From Cryptomeria japonica (Eukaryota > Streptophyta > Pinopsida > Cupressales > Cupressaceae), in contig NC_081406.1 in NCBI RefSeq assembly GCF_030272615.1, positions 165,339,521-165,399,520 of the forward strand: a DNA stretch of 60,000 nucleotides, given 5' to 3'. Under the pieces are notes generated by a model. The model did no database searches, was not told the origin of the DNA, and saw nothing but the letters and a program-made list of their open reading frames with translations. Position 1 is the first letter of the stretch; each line of letters starts with the position of its first letter. Below are positions 37,519-49,592 of this stretch, piece after piece. The position numbers and the translations under genes are program-made.

Positions 37519-38037
37519 ATGTCCTTCATAGGAGAAATTTCTAACAAGAGATTGTCGGTTATCCTTAAAATAGAGGATCATTTGGTTATACATGAGACTA
37601 AAAGGATTTTGGGTGATGAGATAATCCTTTGAGAACATAGGAAAATAGTTAACAGTGGCATCCCAGCAGGGTTTGCAGCGATTTTACTTACAATGGGAGA
37701 AGGAAAAGCAATAACAGTCACATTATGCAGGTTTATTTTCAAAGAAGAATACTTGGATAATCTGGAAATGGCGATAAAATGTGTGGATGATAATCTACAA
37801 ATACCTTACCTAGAAGATTACTCCAAAGTGGCAGAAGCCATTGATAAAGGGGAGGTGCTTAACGTAGAATTCAAAAGGCATATTCTTAGTAATAAGGACC
37901 AGAGACTCTACAACCAAAGACAAACAGAGATTGTAAGAAGCATTGCATTCCTTAAGCAATGGCTTGGAGTGGTCAAAGAACCGAAAGAAGAATGGTGGAT
38001 GAGTTATATGGTCGAAGAAGGATGGACACTGTTCTAG
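37519..38037 (+). pseudogene. Unidentified small ORF in the 3' region of LINE J
   Basis: From the ATG at 37519 one frame runs 172 codons to TAG at 38035, with a single TGA about 38 codons in. The open part 37693-38037 (114 residues) is hydrophilic, with EEYLDNLEMAIKCVDD, a Lys-rich middle and a Trp-rich end (KEEWWMSYMVEEGWTLF). No transmembrane segment, signal peptide or enzyme motif is seen, and I do not recognise a family. It lies between the microsatellite and the LINE 3' end, inside the target duplications, so it moved with the LINE. It may be a third ORF of this LINE family, captured cellular sequence, or the tail of a second element joined by template switching. Confidence 0.45.
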
Positions 38038-38749
38038 GCTGATAACCCCACCAAATCACAAGCCTCTAGTATGGAAGCTACAGATGACAGGGAAGAAGAT
38101 TAAGCTCTAGTTACATAGTTTTTTGCTATTACTATTATAATGAATCTTATGCATAGACAGATAGGATCTATAGTTAACTCATGATACATAGTGAACTATT
38201 TATTTTCCTTGATATAATATGCATAGCGAAGGGTAAGATACTCATTGTATGACAATATCAAAATATAGTTAAAACTATACTTAAATGAGACATAAATCTT
38301 GATTATCATAGTAAGAATTTAAAGTGCAGGCTAGAGAGGTTGTGGTAGTATCAACCCTTTGCTGACTAGTGCTTTCACTTCTGAGAATTATTGTAGACTG
38401 GGTAATCTTTTAAAGTAGGACCAACAATTTCTGATGTTGACCTATTTGGAAAGAAACCTAGTCTAGAACAATAGCAAGGGAGAGTGTACAGAAATAGTAT
38501 TGGCTTTATTCTTCTCTTGAAACTAATAGTTAACATAGTGGTTTTGCAGAAGAAGGTTTTGCAATTCTATTTTGAAGGAGAAGGTTTTGAAATTTGTTTT
38601 GCAAGATAAGCAAAAGGCGACTAATATGGCAACAGGGAACATGGAAAGCTGGACAGAAATACACTATCCCATGTAAAGCAAGATTCTCCATATGAAGAGC
38701 TTTTTGACAAGCCAGAATGTAGAACCTATAAAGGTTCAAATGTAATGTA

Positions 38750-38895
38750 AATGTTACTAGTTAGATTGGACCGATGGTCTCGGGTAAGGCCAGAGGTTTT
38801 CTCCTCTCCACTCTTTCCTACCGATGCCCGCACTGAGCAGAGATTGCAACATTCTTTATCAATAAAATACGGCTTAGGCCTTTTTACTAAAAAAA
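38750..38895 (+). terminator. 3' end and poly(A) tail of LINE J
   Basis: The end reads caataaaatacgg about 20 bases before a run of eight or more A, immediately followed by the right target duplication. AATAAA is the likely polyadenylation signal. Confidence 0.75.
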
Positions 38896-38913
38896 AATTA
38901 AGAAATTGATTAA

Positions 38914-41511
38914 AAAATTACAAGAAATCTATCTATTTTGAACATAATAAGCATTTGAGAAGGTATTTTCCATATCCACTCAAACTTTATATTTTATTTT
39001 TTCTTAACACCTAATATCTTCATGCAATTCAAACCAAGGGGGAAACCCTATTGTTTGAAGAATAATTATACTTAATTATTTTAGATGTTTATGTAGATTC
39101 TATTGTAAATGTTATAGGATAACACTTTTGATTGTTAATTAACTTAGAACTAACTATCATTTGACAAGAAACCTAAACATTGTATGGCCTAATTGTATCT
39201 AGTTTCGATTGGTGGCATGAGTTACTTAAATGTGTGTTGTCTTTTGGACTAGTTGGATACTAATGATATTTTGGAGAAATGAGCACATGAGAAACTTGAA
39301 TGGTTTGGTCTATACAATGGTCCTAAAATGTATGCTTAGGAAATTTTTCATAATTGATTTAATGTCCTTTAACACTATTCTTATTTCTTGTAAAGTCAAA
39401 CAAAAATAGAATAATCAAATGAGTATAGGTACCTTAATTATTTTGTGTTGTAGCCATGATCCCTAATTTGTCATTATTATTGTGCCTCATACACATACCT
39501 CATTTATGTTGAGTGCTAAGAACCCCTTTTCCTCCACTTCGCTTGTCTTATCTTTTGGTTCCTATTTAGTTTTGTAGCATCATAATTAAATTATTTATCC
39601 TAACAATTTCACACTCTATTTGACACTTGCTTTAGTGTAGATTTCCTTCATTCACTTTAAGGCCATTTATGCCCTATACTATCCTAAAAATTTACTGATG
39701 ATTCTATGTTAAGAGCCTAAATGCCTAGTTCTTCCTTTTAGAGGCCTCGTTTTGGGTGGATGCAAGCACCCGATGTTGGAAACCTAAATAATGTTCTGTC
39801 GTATTGTCATTGATGTCAAAATTGTCTAGCGTTTGTCATAATCAATTGATGTAGATGATCTATTTTACAGATATTGAATATGGTCTACATGTCTAGTGTT
39901 TACATAATTTTCGATCTAGTTGATGATTTGTCTAATATTCACTTGAGTGTCAATTGTTCTAGTTGATCTATCTTTTTGGGATTATGCTCTTTTGGTTTGG
40001 ATAATATTTGGAGGATGAGTTAAGAGTTTTGATATAAATCTCACCATGGTGTGTGATGATCTGCATTTAGTAATTTGCATTGGAAGATGTTTTTGGGTCA
40101 ACAAGATGATGTGTTTCATTCTCTTTCTACATGCTTCATTTGGTGTCGACCTTGGAGATTGTGGTAGTGTGTGTGGTTCCTTGGAATCTACTTGAATGAA
40201 TGTAATATATGACATGATTGGGTCCCCTTGATCTCCTAAACAAATCTAGAGTGAATGTTTTCAGTCCAAATGGCCTCATTTATGTAATATTGCTTATTTT
40301 ATCTTTGGTTGACCTAATTGATGTTGGGTATGGTTGTCGTTGCACCAAAAGGATAACCTATCAATGCCCTCTATAACCACCAAACACATACAATCCATGA
40401 GAGGCAGTTAAGCCATGTCACAAACCCATCGCTTGTGCTACATAGAGACCAAGGGCACACACCTTACAACAATCCCCCCTCAACACAAGCGGGGTTTGAA
40501 TCTGTGACCCATCTGTGATGCCATTTATTGGGTATGGTTGTCGTTGCACCAAAAGGTCCAATTTTTAATGCCCACTACAACCACTAGACACATATAGTCC
40601 ACGGGAGGCAGTTAATCCATCTCACAAACCCACCACTTGTGCTTCACAGAGACCAAGCGCGTACATCTTGCAACAATTTAAGGTTTTGATAAAAAAACTT
40701 TGTATATGGGAATGTATGGTTGTACATGTTTAGGTATGGAATAAGTGTTAATCATTATGAAGTGGAGGGGAATAATATTCAAGCAGATTTGGTGTTGGTG
40801 ATGTGCAAAAGTCAGGTGAGAAGTACTTTGATAGTAATATCTTCTAAGTGATAGTTGTTTTGATCAAATGTGCTTTCCATGATATTGGTCACTTGACATC
40901 AAGATTCAAGGACAATTTCATGATCAAGACATCATTCTCATTTTAGTTTCCTCTATTCCTCTAGTTTGTCAATACATAGTGAGTCTATTTCTAGTCTTTG
41001 ATATCTTGCCCTGAGACAGTGCATCTCAATTCTACAAGTCTCTTTGTGTCTTGCGCTAAGGTTGTGCACCTTAGCTTTGCAAGTCCTTTAGGTGTGTAAT
41101 AGGTGGAAAATTAGGGTTCCCACCATAGAATGGTAAAAACCACTAATTTTACCATTACATTAAACAAAGGGGTGAATCCAATAGATTTAGTCACAAACCA
41201 GTAATGATAAGGACTGAAATATTGATTGGATTTAAGGGTTGATGTTGATTTGCCCTCTTTTGTGAGTTGAAATGCTGAAATTAGGAAAAAGTGTTGAAAA
41301 TGAAGGTAAAAATGTAGAAACAATGAGATACATTTGTCCAATTGAGGCATGCACCTATATCTGAGTAGTATATGCAGATTCAAGCCTGATCCCCGAAAAA
41401 GCTTCAAAAATGTTGTCACTAGAGTGCCCGTCACTCTGGTTCTCCTAAATTTTCACACTCCAAAGAGGGTTGATTCATCTCTACAAAAAATATTTATTCT
41501 AAAGATCACAA
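38914..41511. other. Sequence without recognised genes, containing a 204-bp tandem duplication
   Basis: No coding similarity. The duplication at 40324-40680 is listed separately. The last 80 bases before 41512 do not resemble gypsy element F or any other element here. Confidence 0.55.
40324..40680. repeat. 204-bp tandem duplication, second copy partial
   Basis: The start ttgggtatggttgtcg at 40324 recurs at 40528, and both copies run through gaggcagtta, cacaaaccca, agagaccaag and ttgcaacaat or its variant. The first copy continues into ggggtttgaatctgtgaccc (40492-40511), which the second lacks. The copies differ at many single positions, so the event is old. The GGTTTGAATC string resembles a Pol III B box with one change, but no convincing A box was found. 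Confidence 0.8.
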
Positions 41512-43079
41512 CGTTGGAATCCAAGAACACTGAGAGGGGGGGGGGCTGAATCAATGTTCTACTAGTAAGATAAATTTTAACCTTATCAACAAAGTGTTTC
41601 AATAACTAGTATCCATAAAAGAATATAATAACAAGTATAAATAATGTCGCCACAAGAATATGCACCATAACACAAATATTTATACGTGGAAAACCTCAAA
41701 GAGGAAAAACCACGATGGGATTGGTGACCCATAATATCTATCCACTGGCCAAAAGAATAAATATTACAATAGGGGCCTGCACATGTAGGAAGGACAATAA
41801 CCTATAGCACACTGATCATCACAAAAGGAGCCTCACTGACTACAAGCACCAAATACTGGTTTACATACAAAATTCTGAACTCAGAGAATGCATCTGCTAT
41901 TACTCTTTGTTAGAGACATCATTGATAGGAGAATTAACTCTTTCTTCATTCACATTAGATACGCTAGGAGAGGTACAAGTATTAGGTTTTCCATTAACAT
42001 CTCTAGGATTGGGATCTACAAAAGCTTTTAGGTGATCTACGTATGAAATGCATTTTCCCAATAACATCACCATGACACAACATACATGATAGATGAAAGA
42101 TTTGAGATCAGATTGATGAAAAGGAAGCAACTTAGAAATCCTAAAAATGCAATATGTCCAAGTACTATGAATGAAAAGAAGTAACATGAAGTGAAAGAAG
42201 CCATTCTCTGACACATGATTATAATAAATGTAGGTAAAAAAATAATGTAATCATATGTGAAATAGCAAATAAATCAAATCCAGTAATTGCCATGATGAAT
42301 ATTTAAATTTAGATCCAAGCAAATTAATCAAAATAAATTAGGGTTTAATAAATAAAACCTCTTAATTTATGTAAATTGATAAGACCCACAAATTTGATAT
42401 ATATATATTGAAAAATGTGAAATGAGAATTTGAAACTTGGAATTTGAATTTAGAATTTTTAAATTTGAAATAATTAAACAATGCAAAAATCTTGTAAAAA
42501 TGATTGTTTAATTAATTAAGAAAATTAATTTATGATTTGAAAAGATAAAGAATAATTGTGAAAAATTATGCAACCCCCTAGGAAATTCAAATTTAAAATT
42601 AGATCTAAGATTGCAATGTTGAGATTTAAAAACTAGGGCTCTTGTAATTAACCACTTAATTGTAAAATTTAAATATGAAATTTGATCTAAGATTATGATT
42701 CAAATTTGAATTAGCTCTAAAATAATAAATTCAAAATTTAAACAACCCTCAAGCTCAATTTTCAAAACTTTTTAAAATTAGGGTTTTTGAAATTAAACAC
42801 TTAATTTTAAAATTTAATTTTGAAAGTTAACTTGTAGGTGAAAATTCAAATTTTGAAATTGAAAATCACTCATATTTGAAATAATTAATCTAAATTAAGC
42901 AATACACAAGCTCAATTTAAATTTTGAAAATTAGGGTTTTAGTGAAATTTACCTCTAAATTTTTAAAATTCACTTGGAAACCAAACAAATCTCCCACACA
43001 AGGATATAGCAATGAAGTTATGAAACAAAGACCAAAATCCCCTTGTGAATGATATCTTTGTAAAGCTCTATTTTTCACA
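41512..43079 (-). repeat. LTR-like sequence at the 3' side of element E
   Basis: On the minus strand it starts TGTGAAAAATAG just after the polypurine tract and ends at ATTCCAACG (usual CA changed to CG), 1568 bp. The left part (41512-41850) has the usual copia LTR blocks gagaggggggg and cgtggaaaacctcaaagaggaaaaaccac. It is not the same LTR as 47516-47917. A 104-codon open stretch inside has no recognised similarity. Confidence 0.55.
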
Positions 43080-43084
43080 TATAT

Positions 43085-43099
43085 CTCTCCCCCTTTGAC
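43085..43099 (-). promoter_or_regulatory. Polypurine tract of element E
   Basis: The minus strand reads GTCAAAGGGGGAGAG a few bases before the TGTG start of the LTR-like sequence. Confidence 0.75.
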
Positions 43100-43259
43100 A
43101 TCAATGCCAGAAATCTGACAAAATATCAAAGCATAAACAAAAACCATTGAATCACAAGGCTAACTACTTCCCCTGAGAAGTAGCATCCCCACATTAATCC
43201 AAAATGAATAATATCTCTAATAATGCATACCAGACTGATGCCAAAAAGCATCAATCTGT

Positions 43260-46200
43260 TTTCTGCTGGTGGGGCAGAAACCCCTAACCTGCCTTTGCGG
43301 TACTCAAATTTTTCTTTAGGCAAAGGTTTAGTGAAAATGTCTACAATCTTCTCTTTAGTGTTCACATAAACCAATATAATCTCGTTTTCTTCCACCTTCT
43401 CCTTCAAAAAGTTATACTTGATAGATATGTGCTTTGTCTTAGAGTGAAATACCCGATTCTTTGATGTGTCAATAGCAGCAGAGTTATCACAGTGAATAAC
43501 TACTGGTCCAATGCAATGCACTTTAATGTCCTTCAAATTTTGCTTCATCCATAGAACTTGTGTATAGTTAGTAGCAGCAGTAACATACTCAGCTTCAACA
43601 GTAGACAAAGAGGTACATGATTGTTTTTGCTAATCCATGAAACCAGCTTCTTTCCAAGAAAGAAAGCTCCACTGGAAGTACTTTTCTGGTCATCAACATC
43701 TCTTGCCCAATTAGCATCTGTGTATGCGCATATAGTAAAGTCATCATCCTTAGGGTAAAACAAATCATATTCAGATGTACCTTGCAAGTATCTAAAAATT
43801 ATTTTCATCGCACTCTCATGATTTTCTCTAGGATCACTCTAATATCTTGATGCAATACAAACAACATTCATTATGTTAGGCCTTGTCTGAGTCAAATATA
43901 GTAGACCTCCAATCATAGATTTGTATCTTGTAGGATTTACCGATGCAGATTCATCTTTCCTTGAGAATTTGTCACTTGTAACTATAGGAGTACTTACAGG
44001 TTTAGAATCTTCCATGCCAAATTTCTTCAACAATTCCCTAGCATACTTAGTTTGACAGATAAAAATACCTTTATCAATCTGAGTAATCTGCAAACCTAAG
44101 AAAAATATCATTTCCCCAATCATAGACATTTCAAATTCTTTTTCCATATTTTTAGAAAATTCCATGCATAACTTATATTCATCTCCAAAAATAATGTCAT
44201 CAACAAATACTTCAATAATCAGTATATCATCATCAGTGACCTTATAATATAGATTACTATCAGCATTACCCTTAGCAAAACCAAGCTTCAAAAGATATTT
44301 ATCTAACCTTACATACCAAGCTCTAGGTGCCTGTTTCAATCCATATAAAGCTTTCCTTAACGTGCAAACCATGTTTTTATCATCTGAAAGTGAAAAACAA
44401 TTAGGTTTCTCAATATAAACTTCCTCATCAAGATCCCCATTCAAAAAGGCACACTTAACATCCATTTGATAAACCTCGTAGTTATTATGTGCAGCATAGG
44501 CAAGAAATAATCTTACAGCTTCAATCCTGGCTCTAGGTGCAAAAGTTTCACCATAATCAATTCCTTCCTTCTGAGAATATCCTTTACAAACCAATCTAGC
44601 TTTATTCCTTACAACATGACCATCTTCATTCAATTTATTCCTAAAACCCCATTTAGTTCCAAAAACATTCTTATTTTTTGGCTAGAGAACTAAAGTCCAT
44701 GTGCTATTCTTCTCAAACTGATCTAATTCTTCTTCCATAGATTTCAACCAACATTCATCTTTAAATACTTCAATTACTAATACCAGTTCAACTTGAGAGA
44801 TTAAACATACCTCATTAGTTGTCAGTCTTCTTCTTGTCATCACTCCATTGTTCTTATCCCCAATGATCTGATCTTCTAAATGATTCAAGCTCACATACCT
44901 AGGATTCTTTTGACTCTTTGTTCCTCTTCTCAATTCTTTAGTTACTGTTGAATTTTCTGATACTGCCAAAGTAACTTGTTCAACATTATGTTCTGGTAAA
45001 GGTGTTACCCATTCAGTTATGATCATTTCCACTATCGGTTCTTGTTCATAAACTCTAATTTGACTTCTATTCAACTCATCCACTTTGACATTAGCACTCT
45101 CCACAATTCTCTTCAATATCTTGTTATAACATCTATATGCTTTGCTTTCATTAGAATAACCAAGAAATATGTCTTCATCACATCTAGGACCAAATTTTCC
45201 AATGATATCATCTCTCCTGATATAACATTTACTACCAAAGATTCTGAAATGCTTAACTGTAGGTGTATTGCCAAACCATAATTCATAAGGTCTCCTACCA
45301 GTTTCTCCTTTGATATGTACTCTATTGAATGTATAGATTGTTGTGCTCACTGCTTCTCTCTAGTAGATATGAGTTAGACTAGCTTACATCATCATTGTTC
45401 TAGCAGCATCCAAGATAGTTTTGTTCTTCCTTTCCACAACTCCATTTTGCTAAGGTGTCCGAGGAGCAGAAAATTGTCTCCTAATACCATGCTTCTCACA
45501 AAATTTATTAAATTCACCGGATGTGAATTCTCCACCATGATCTGACTTCAAACATTCAATCTTCAATTCTGTCTTAGTTTCCACTTTAGCCTTAAAGATT
45601 TTAGACTTTTCAAAAGCCTCAGATTTCTCCCTTAGAAAATTAACTCACATTAATTTAGAATAATCATCAATGATTAGCATAAAATATCTATCATCTTAGA
45701 AAATTTTAACTCTAGCAAGGCCACACAAATCAGTATGAATAAGATCAAGAACATTATTAGATTTATCTTGTATACTCCTAAAATAGGTTCTGACCTATTT
45801 TACCATTTGACATTCTTTACATACTGGATTATAGGGCTTCACAATCTTAGGTATATCTGTAACTGCCTTAGTTGAACTGATCTTAACCATGCAATCAAAA
45901 TTCACATGACATAGCCTTTTATGCCATAGCCAACTCTCATCAATTTGTGCAATCAAACATGTCTTCTCACCAGAATTCAAATGAAATATATTACCTTTTG
46001 TTTGTGTACCAGTTGCAATCTCCAAACCAGATCTATTAATGATTTTGTATTTTCCATCCTTGAACTATAATTGAAATCTCTTATCCACCAATTGTCCTAC
46101 ACTCAAAATATTATGCCTCAAACCTTCAACATAATAAACATTATCAGTATTGTGCTTACCATCCAATGATATAGTTATTTTTCCTTGATCATGCATGCTT

Positions 46201-46295
46201 TGTCATCTCCAAATCTAACCAAACGACAATCAAATTATTGCAAAGATAGAAACTTCCTTTTATCCCAGTCATATGATGTGAACATCCACTATCAA
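43260..46295 (-). pseudogene. Element E pol: protease, integrase, reverse transcriptase, RNase H
   Basis: Protease (about 46290-46200) shows WVIDSGCSHHMTG, the aspartic-protease motif, in a frame offset from gag. Integrase (46025-45360) has the HHCC finger (WLWHKRLCH to VCKECQ, intact), the core DLIHTDLCG and IDDYS, and GVVERKN with a stop replacing the preceding Gln. A C-terminal region follows (45350-44682). Reverse transcriptase (44633-43850) has [24 protein letters not shown] and the catalytic FVDDIIFGD (about 44185-44211). RNase H (43800-43260) has YTDANWARD, HCDNSAAID and TKHISIKYNFL. Most of the region 47045-43850 stays in one frame, with stops near 44680 and 43845 and a shift near 43640. 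Inactive, moderately old. Confidence 0.9.
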
Positions 46296-47458
46296 TTACC
46301 CATTCACCCTTATCTTCAATTTTAGCAGCAAGTACCTTCTTTTAGGTACATTCTCTTCCTGCACCGGAACATCTTCCTTGATAGCCAAGAACACCCATTC
46401 CTTCCCATTGTTAGAACTACTAGCAAAGTTAGGTGTTGGTTCAGGATCATAATCAGTCACACCTTCCTCATCCGCTATGTACCATGATTTATCTCTTTTT
46501 TTCATGTACTTATACTTGTTCTGATATCTAGGGTTAGGCTTAAAAGATCTTCTAGCTCTCTCTTCAAATCTTGAATTCCTTTCAGGACATCTAGATGCAA
46601 AATGACCTTCCTTATTACATGCAAAACATTTAAAACATGTTTTTCCTTCATACTTACTTCCTACCAGTCCTTTAGGTACTCTTCTAGCAAATAGGGCTTC
46701 AAGTTTCTTAAATTCATCATATTCTCTCTTCATATCATCCAATTCCTTTGCATATGGAGATTTCCAGTCTTGCTTGCCTATTGATGATGTAGATGCATGA
46801 AAAGCAAGTTCAGACTTTACAGCTCCAAAAGGTCCAAATTCTTCAAGCTCAAAAGCAGACAATTTCCCAACCAAGGTATCTATGTTGACATAAGTATTAG
46901 CCATTGTTCTCCATTCATTAATTGCAGTAGCCTTCATCTTGTAAGCCGGTGGTAAAGATCTCACAACTTTAAAAACTATTTCATCTTCACTCAAAGTTCC
47001 ACCACAACATTGAATTCCCATAACAATCTCATTTACCCTTTCCATGAATGTAGTAATCCTTTCATCTTCAAGTTTTCATATCTCACTCGGTAAGCATCAA
47101 GATTAGAAATATTCATAGTAGGGTCACCTTCATTAAGAGTCTCCAACTTATCTCATATAGCCTTTGCAGATGATTTGTCAGCTAATCCCATTATTTGTTC
47201 ATCAAAAAGTGTACACAAGAAGGCTTCTCTTGATCTAGAATCATTCTCAAGCTCCTTATCCAATTTTGCTAGAGGAGGATTTCCAGATGTTGGATTATAA
47301 GGTGTAACACCATTCTCTATGATCTCCCAAATCTCTTTGCCAAGACATCTCAAATGAGTCTCCATCTTAATCTTTCATACTCTATAATTTGTTCCATCAA
47401 GCCTAGGAATATCTCTCTGAAAGATAGCAGCAGATGAACTTGAACTGTTAGTCACCAT
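46296..47458 (-). pseudogene. Element E gag (copia Gag with one CCHC knuckle)
   Basis: Start at the ATG 47458, which gives the copia Gag N-terminus with RLDGTNYRV followed by a stop, then KMETHLRCLGKEIWEII. The frame shifts near 47100. The second part (47045-46296) has VNEIVMGIQCCGG-x-LSEDEI, a coiled Lys/Glu segment and the zinc knuckle CFACNKEGHFASRC (about 46602-46643). A frameshift near 46340 cuts the junction with the protease. It is closely similar in plan to the gag of element D. Confidence 0.88.
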
Positions 47459-47499
47459 AGGATCTTCCTCAAGCAGTTAAGCTTCTGTAGAGAGGACCA

Positions 47500-47515
47500 A
47501 AGCTCTGATATCAAT
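47500..47515 (-). promoter_or_regulatory. Primer binding site of element E
   Basis: The minus strand reads ATTGATATCAGAGC directly after the LTR end at 47516, one base off the usual initiator tRNA-Met site. Confidence 0.8.
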
Positions 47516-47917
47516 TGTTAGATAGTTCAAATAATTGGAAGACAACTGAGAGATTGGGGGGGTGAATAAGTTGTCTCAGATTACCGAAACCTTAAGCAAT
47601 TAAAACTTTAATACCGAAACCCAAAAGATCAATATCAGAATAGCAGATAAATTGATTAAGCATAAACAATAATTAGAGAATAAATACCATCCACATGACA
47701 CCAATATTTATATGTGGAAAACCCAGTAAAGGGAAAAACCATGATGGCAAGCCTACCCACAATCAAATAATACTTCTGCAGTAAATATGTGAATTACAAT
47801 TGAGGGGTCTACACTTGCAGGAAGGCCAACAATGTAGAGTGCACCACTGATCACAAAAGGATAAGGCCATCATAGTCCTTCACCACAGCCCACTCATGTC
47901 AATGTAGAGTAGGATCA
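47516..47917 (-). repeat. Partial 5' LTR of element E
   Basis: About 400 bp with the TGTTAGATAG end next to the primer site and the copia LTR blocks tttatatgtggaaaaccc and gggaaaaacc. The outer part is missing; at about 47917 the sequence changes to the gag of gypsy F. Confidence 0.7.
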
Positions 47918-47921
47918 GTCT

Positions 47922-48516
47922 ATGCATCAGAATGAGCAGTACGCAGCAGAGCAGGTTCCCGAAAGGGAAGAGCTGAGGCAAATGTTCCACGAGTTGTTAG
48001 CCAGACTAGGCCCTACACCTAAGGCTGAATAGCCTAGCCATGCTCAGATGGGAGTCTCACTAGCAGAATCTTCAGGAGAGGGAGAGAGAGAGGTCTCCCA
48101 GGAGGAGAGAGGTCCCAGTGGACCATGATTCAGTTACTTTAAGGCACATGAGAGATTTGATGAGATCCCATCCTTCTTCCTTTGACGGTTTAGGAACCAG
48201 TCTTGAGGCAGAGACTTGGTTGATTAGTTTGGATGGCTATTTTGCCATGCATCCGTATGGCAATAACACCAAGGTGAGATGCACCATCAGGCGTCTCAAG
48301 AGGTTCACTTCTTTTTGGTGGCGGCTGGAGGAAGAGAGGATCATTTTAAACATTAACATCGTGTCTTGGGAGATTTTCTAAGAGAGATTTAGAGCACACT
48401 TTCTCTTAGATCAGTGGAGACAGTCTCAGGAAGATGAGTTTTATGCATTACACCAGTTTGGCATGTCTGTGGATCAATTTGAGCATAGGTTTTATAGCTC
48501 AAATAGTATGCTGGTA
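47922..48516 (+). pseudogene. Element F gag, part 1
   Basis: The ATG at 47922 opens a helical, Glu-rich N-terminus (EQYAAEQVPEREELRQM) that reaches a stop near 48030. After a shift near 48120 the Ty3-type Gag core is readable: LEAETWLISLDGYFAMH (about 48205-48255), the FTSFWWRLEEER stretch, and FEHRFYS up to the insertion of element D. The core motifs match plant gypsy Gags. A one-base loss just before the insertion disturbs the frame. Confidence 0.8.
48512..48516. repeat. Target duplication of element D, left copy (tggta)
   Basis: tggta precedes the left LTR and recurs at 54798-54802 after the right LTR. Removing D and one copy restores a continuous gypsy gag alignment. Confidence 0.92.
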
Positions 48517-49565
48517 TGTAAGGTCCCAGAGACAACTAAGAAGGCGGGGGGTGAATCAGATTTCCAATAAATTCAACCAAAATTAACTTAACCAAAACTT
48601 AATGCTTAATACCAGTAAACCAAACTTTATGCTGGTAGACAGTTTTATTAATTAATTGCAGTATCGGTAAAGATTAATGCATGAAACAAAAAGATAATAA
48701 CATCCACTACACGTAACACAAATATTTGTGCGTGGAAACCATGTAAGGGGAAAAACCACGGTGGGAAGCCTTACCCACAATCAAATGATACTATTGCAGA
48801 TAGTATGTGTGTACAATGTGGATTCTATACATGCAGAAAGGCTAGCTGCCTAGAGCTCACTTCTCAATCACAAAATGAGAGTCACACTGACTACAATTGG
48901 ATGGTTAAATTCAATGATAATGTACTGCATAAAAAGCATCTTCATGTGTTGGAATCAGTACTTGTTTAGTTCTGATTGCCTTCACAAAAACCTTCCTTCA
49001 ACCTTCAAATGATGTTTGCGTGTATAGCTCTGCTTATTTTCACATATACCTCATTACAATTCCTTTTCCCAATTGCATATCAATCTCACAAATGAGATCT
49101 TACATTTATACCATAACCTAAGACCAATTGAATAGGTCGTCTCACTAAATTACAATAAAATCAATTACAAATAAATCAATATTTGATGCATGATTTCAAC
49201 TCAAATACATTTACAATAATAATAAATCATCTCCATAACGTGCCATGCTGATCTAGAATAGATATGCCCGCTGGTGCATATCCTAGACCTATTTGCCAGT
49301 AACAGCAAATATACAAACCCGAATAAACAAATAACCAAATCGCCAAAACCAACTGATTGAATAATGTCTTCGACATAACCAAGTAGTCTCCAAGTCATTC
49401 CAAGTGTCGGTGAACAATATATTATGCAAGTGAACCAAATACCAGTGACTGTTATAAGTCTCTGACTTGCCGGTGAACATAACCAAAAATCTCCAAGTGT
49501 TGACAAGTCATGATAGGTGTTGACATCAATGACAAAACCATATCAACATATCCAAAATACCAACA
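48517..49565 (-). repeat. 3' LTR of element D
   Basis: 1049 bp. On the minus strand it starts TGTTGGTATTTTGG after the polypurine tract and ends GGGACCTTACA. Confidence 0.9.
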
Positions 49566-49580
49566 ATCTCCTCCTTTGGC
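49566..49580 (-). promoter_or_regulatory. Polypurine tract of element D
   Basis: The minus strand reads GCCAAAGGAGGAGAT directly before the LTR start at 49565. Confidence 0.85.
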
Positions 49581-49592
49581 ATTGACTCCAAT

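Larger units (their letters stand above)
41512..47917 (-). mobile_element. Element E: Ty1/copia retrotransposon with mismatched LTR ends
   Basis: On the minus strand: partial LTR (47917-47516), primer site, gag (47458-46296), protease, integrase, reverse transcriptase and RNase H (to about 43260), polypurine tract (43085-43099), then LTR-like sequence 43079-41512. Domain order (integrase before RT) is that of Ty1/copia. The two LTR-like ends share the family layout (G-rich block, tttata-gtggaaaacc block) but differ too much to come from one insertion event. The 5' LTR is cut at about 47917 against gypsy F. The element is therefore truncated and perhaps chimeric. Confidence 0.8.

Noticed and set aside
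41900-42214. 104-codon minus-strand open frame
   Set aside because: Lies in LTR-like sequence of element E with no similarity to a known protein.
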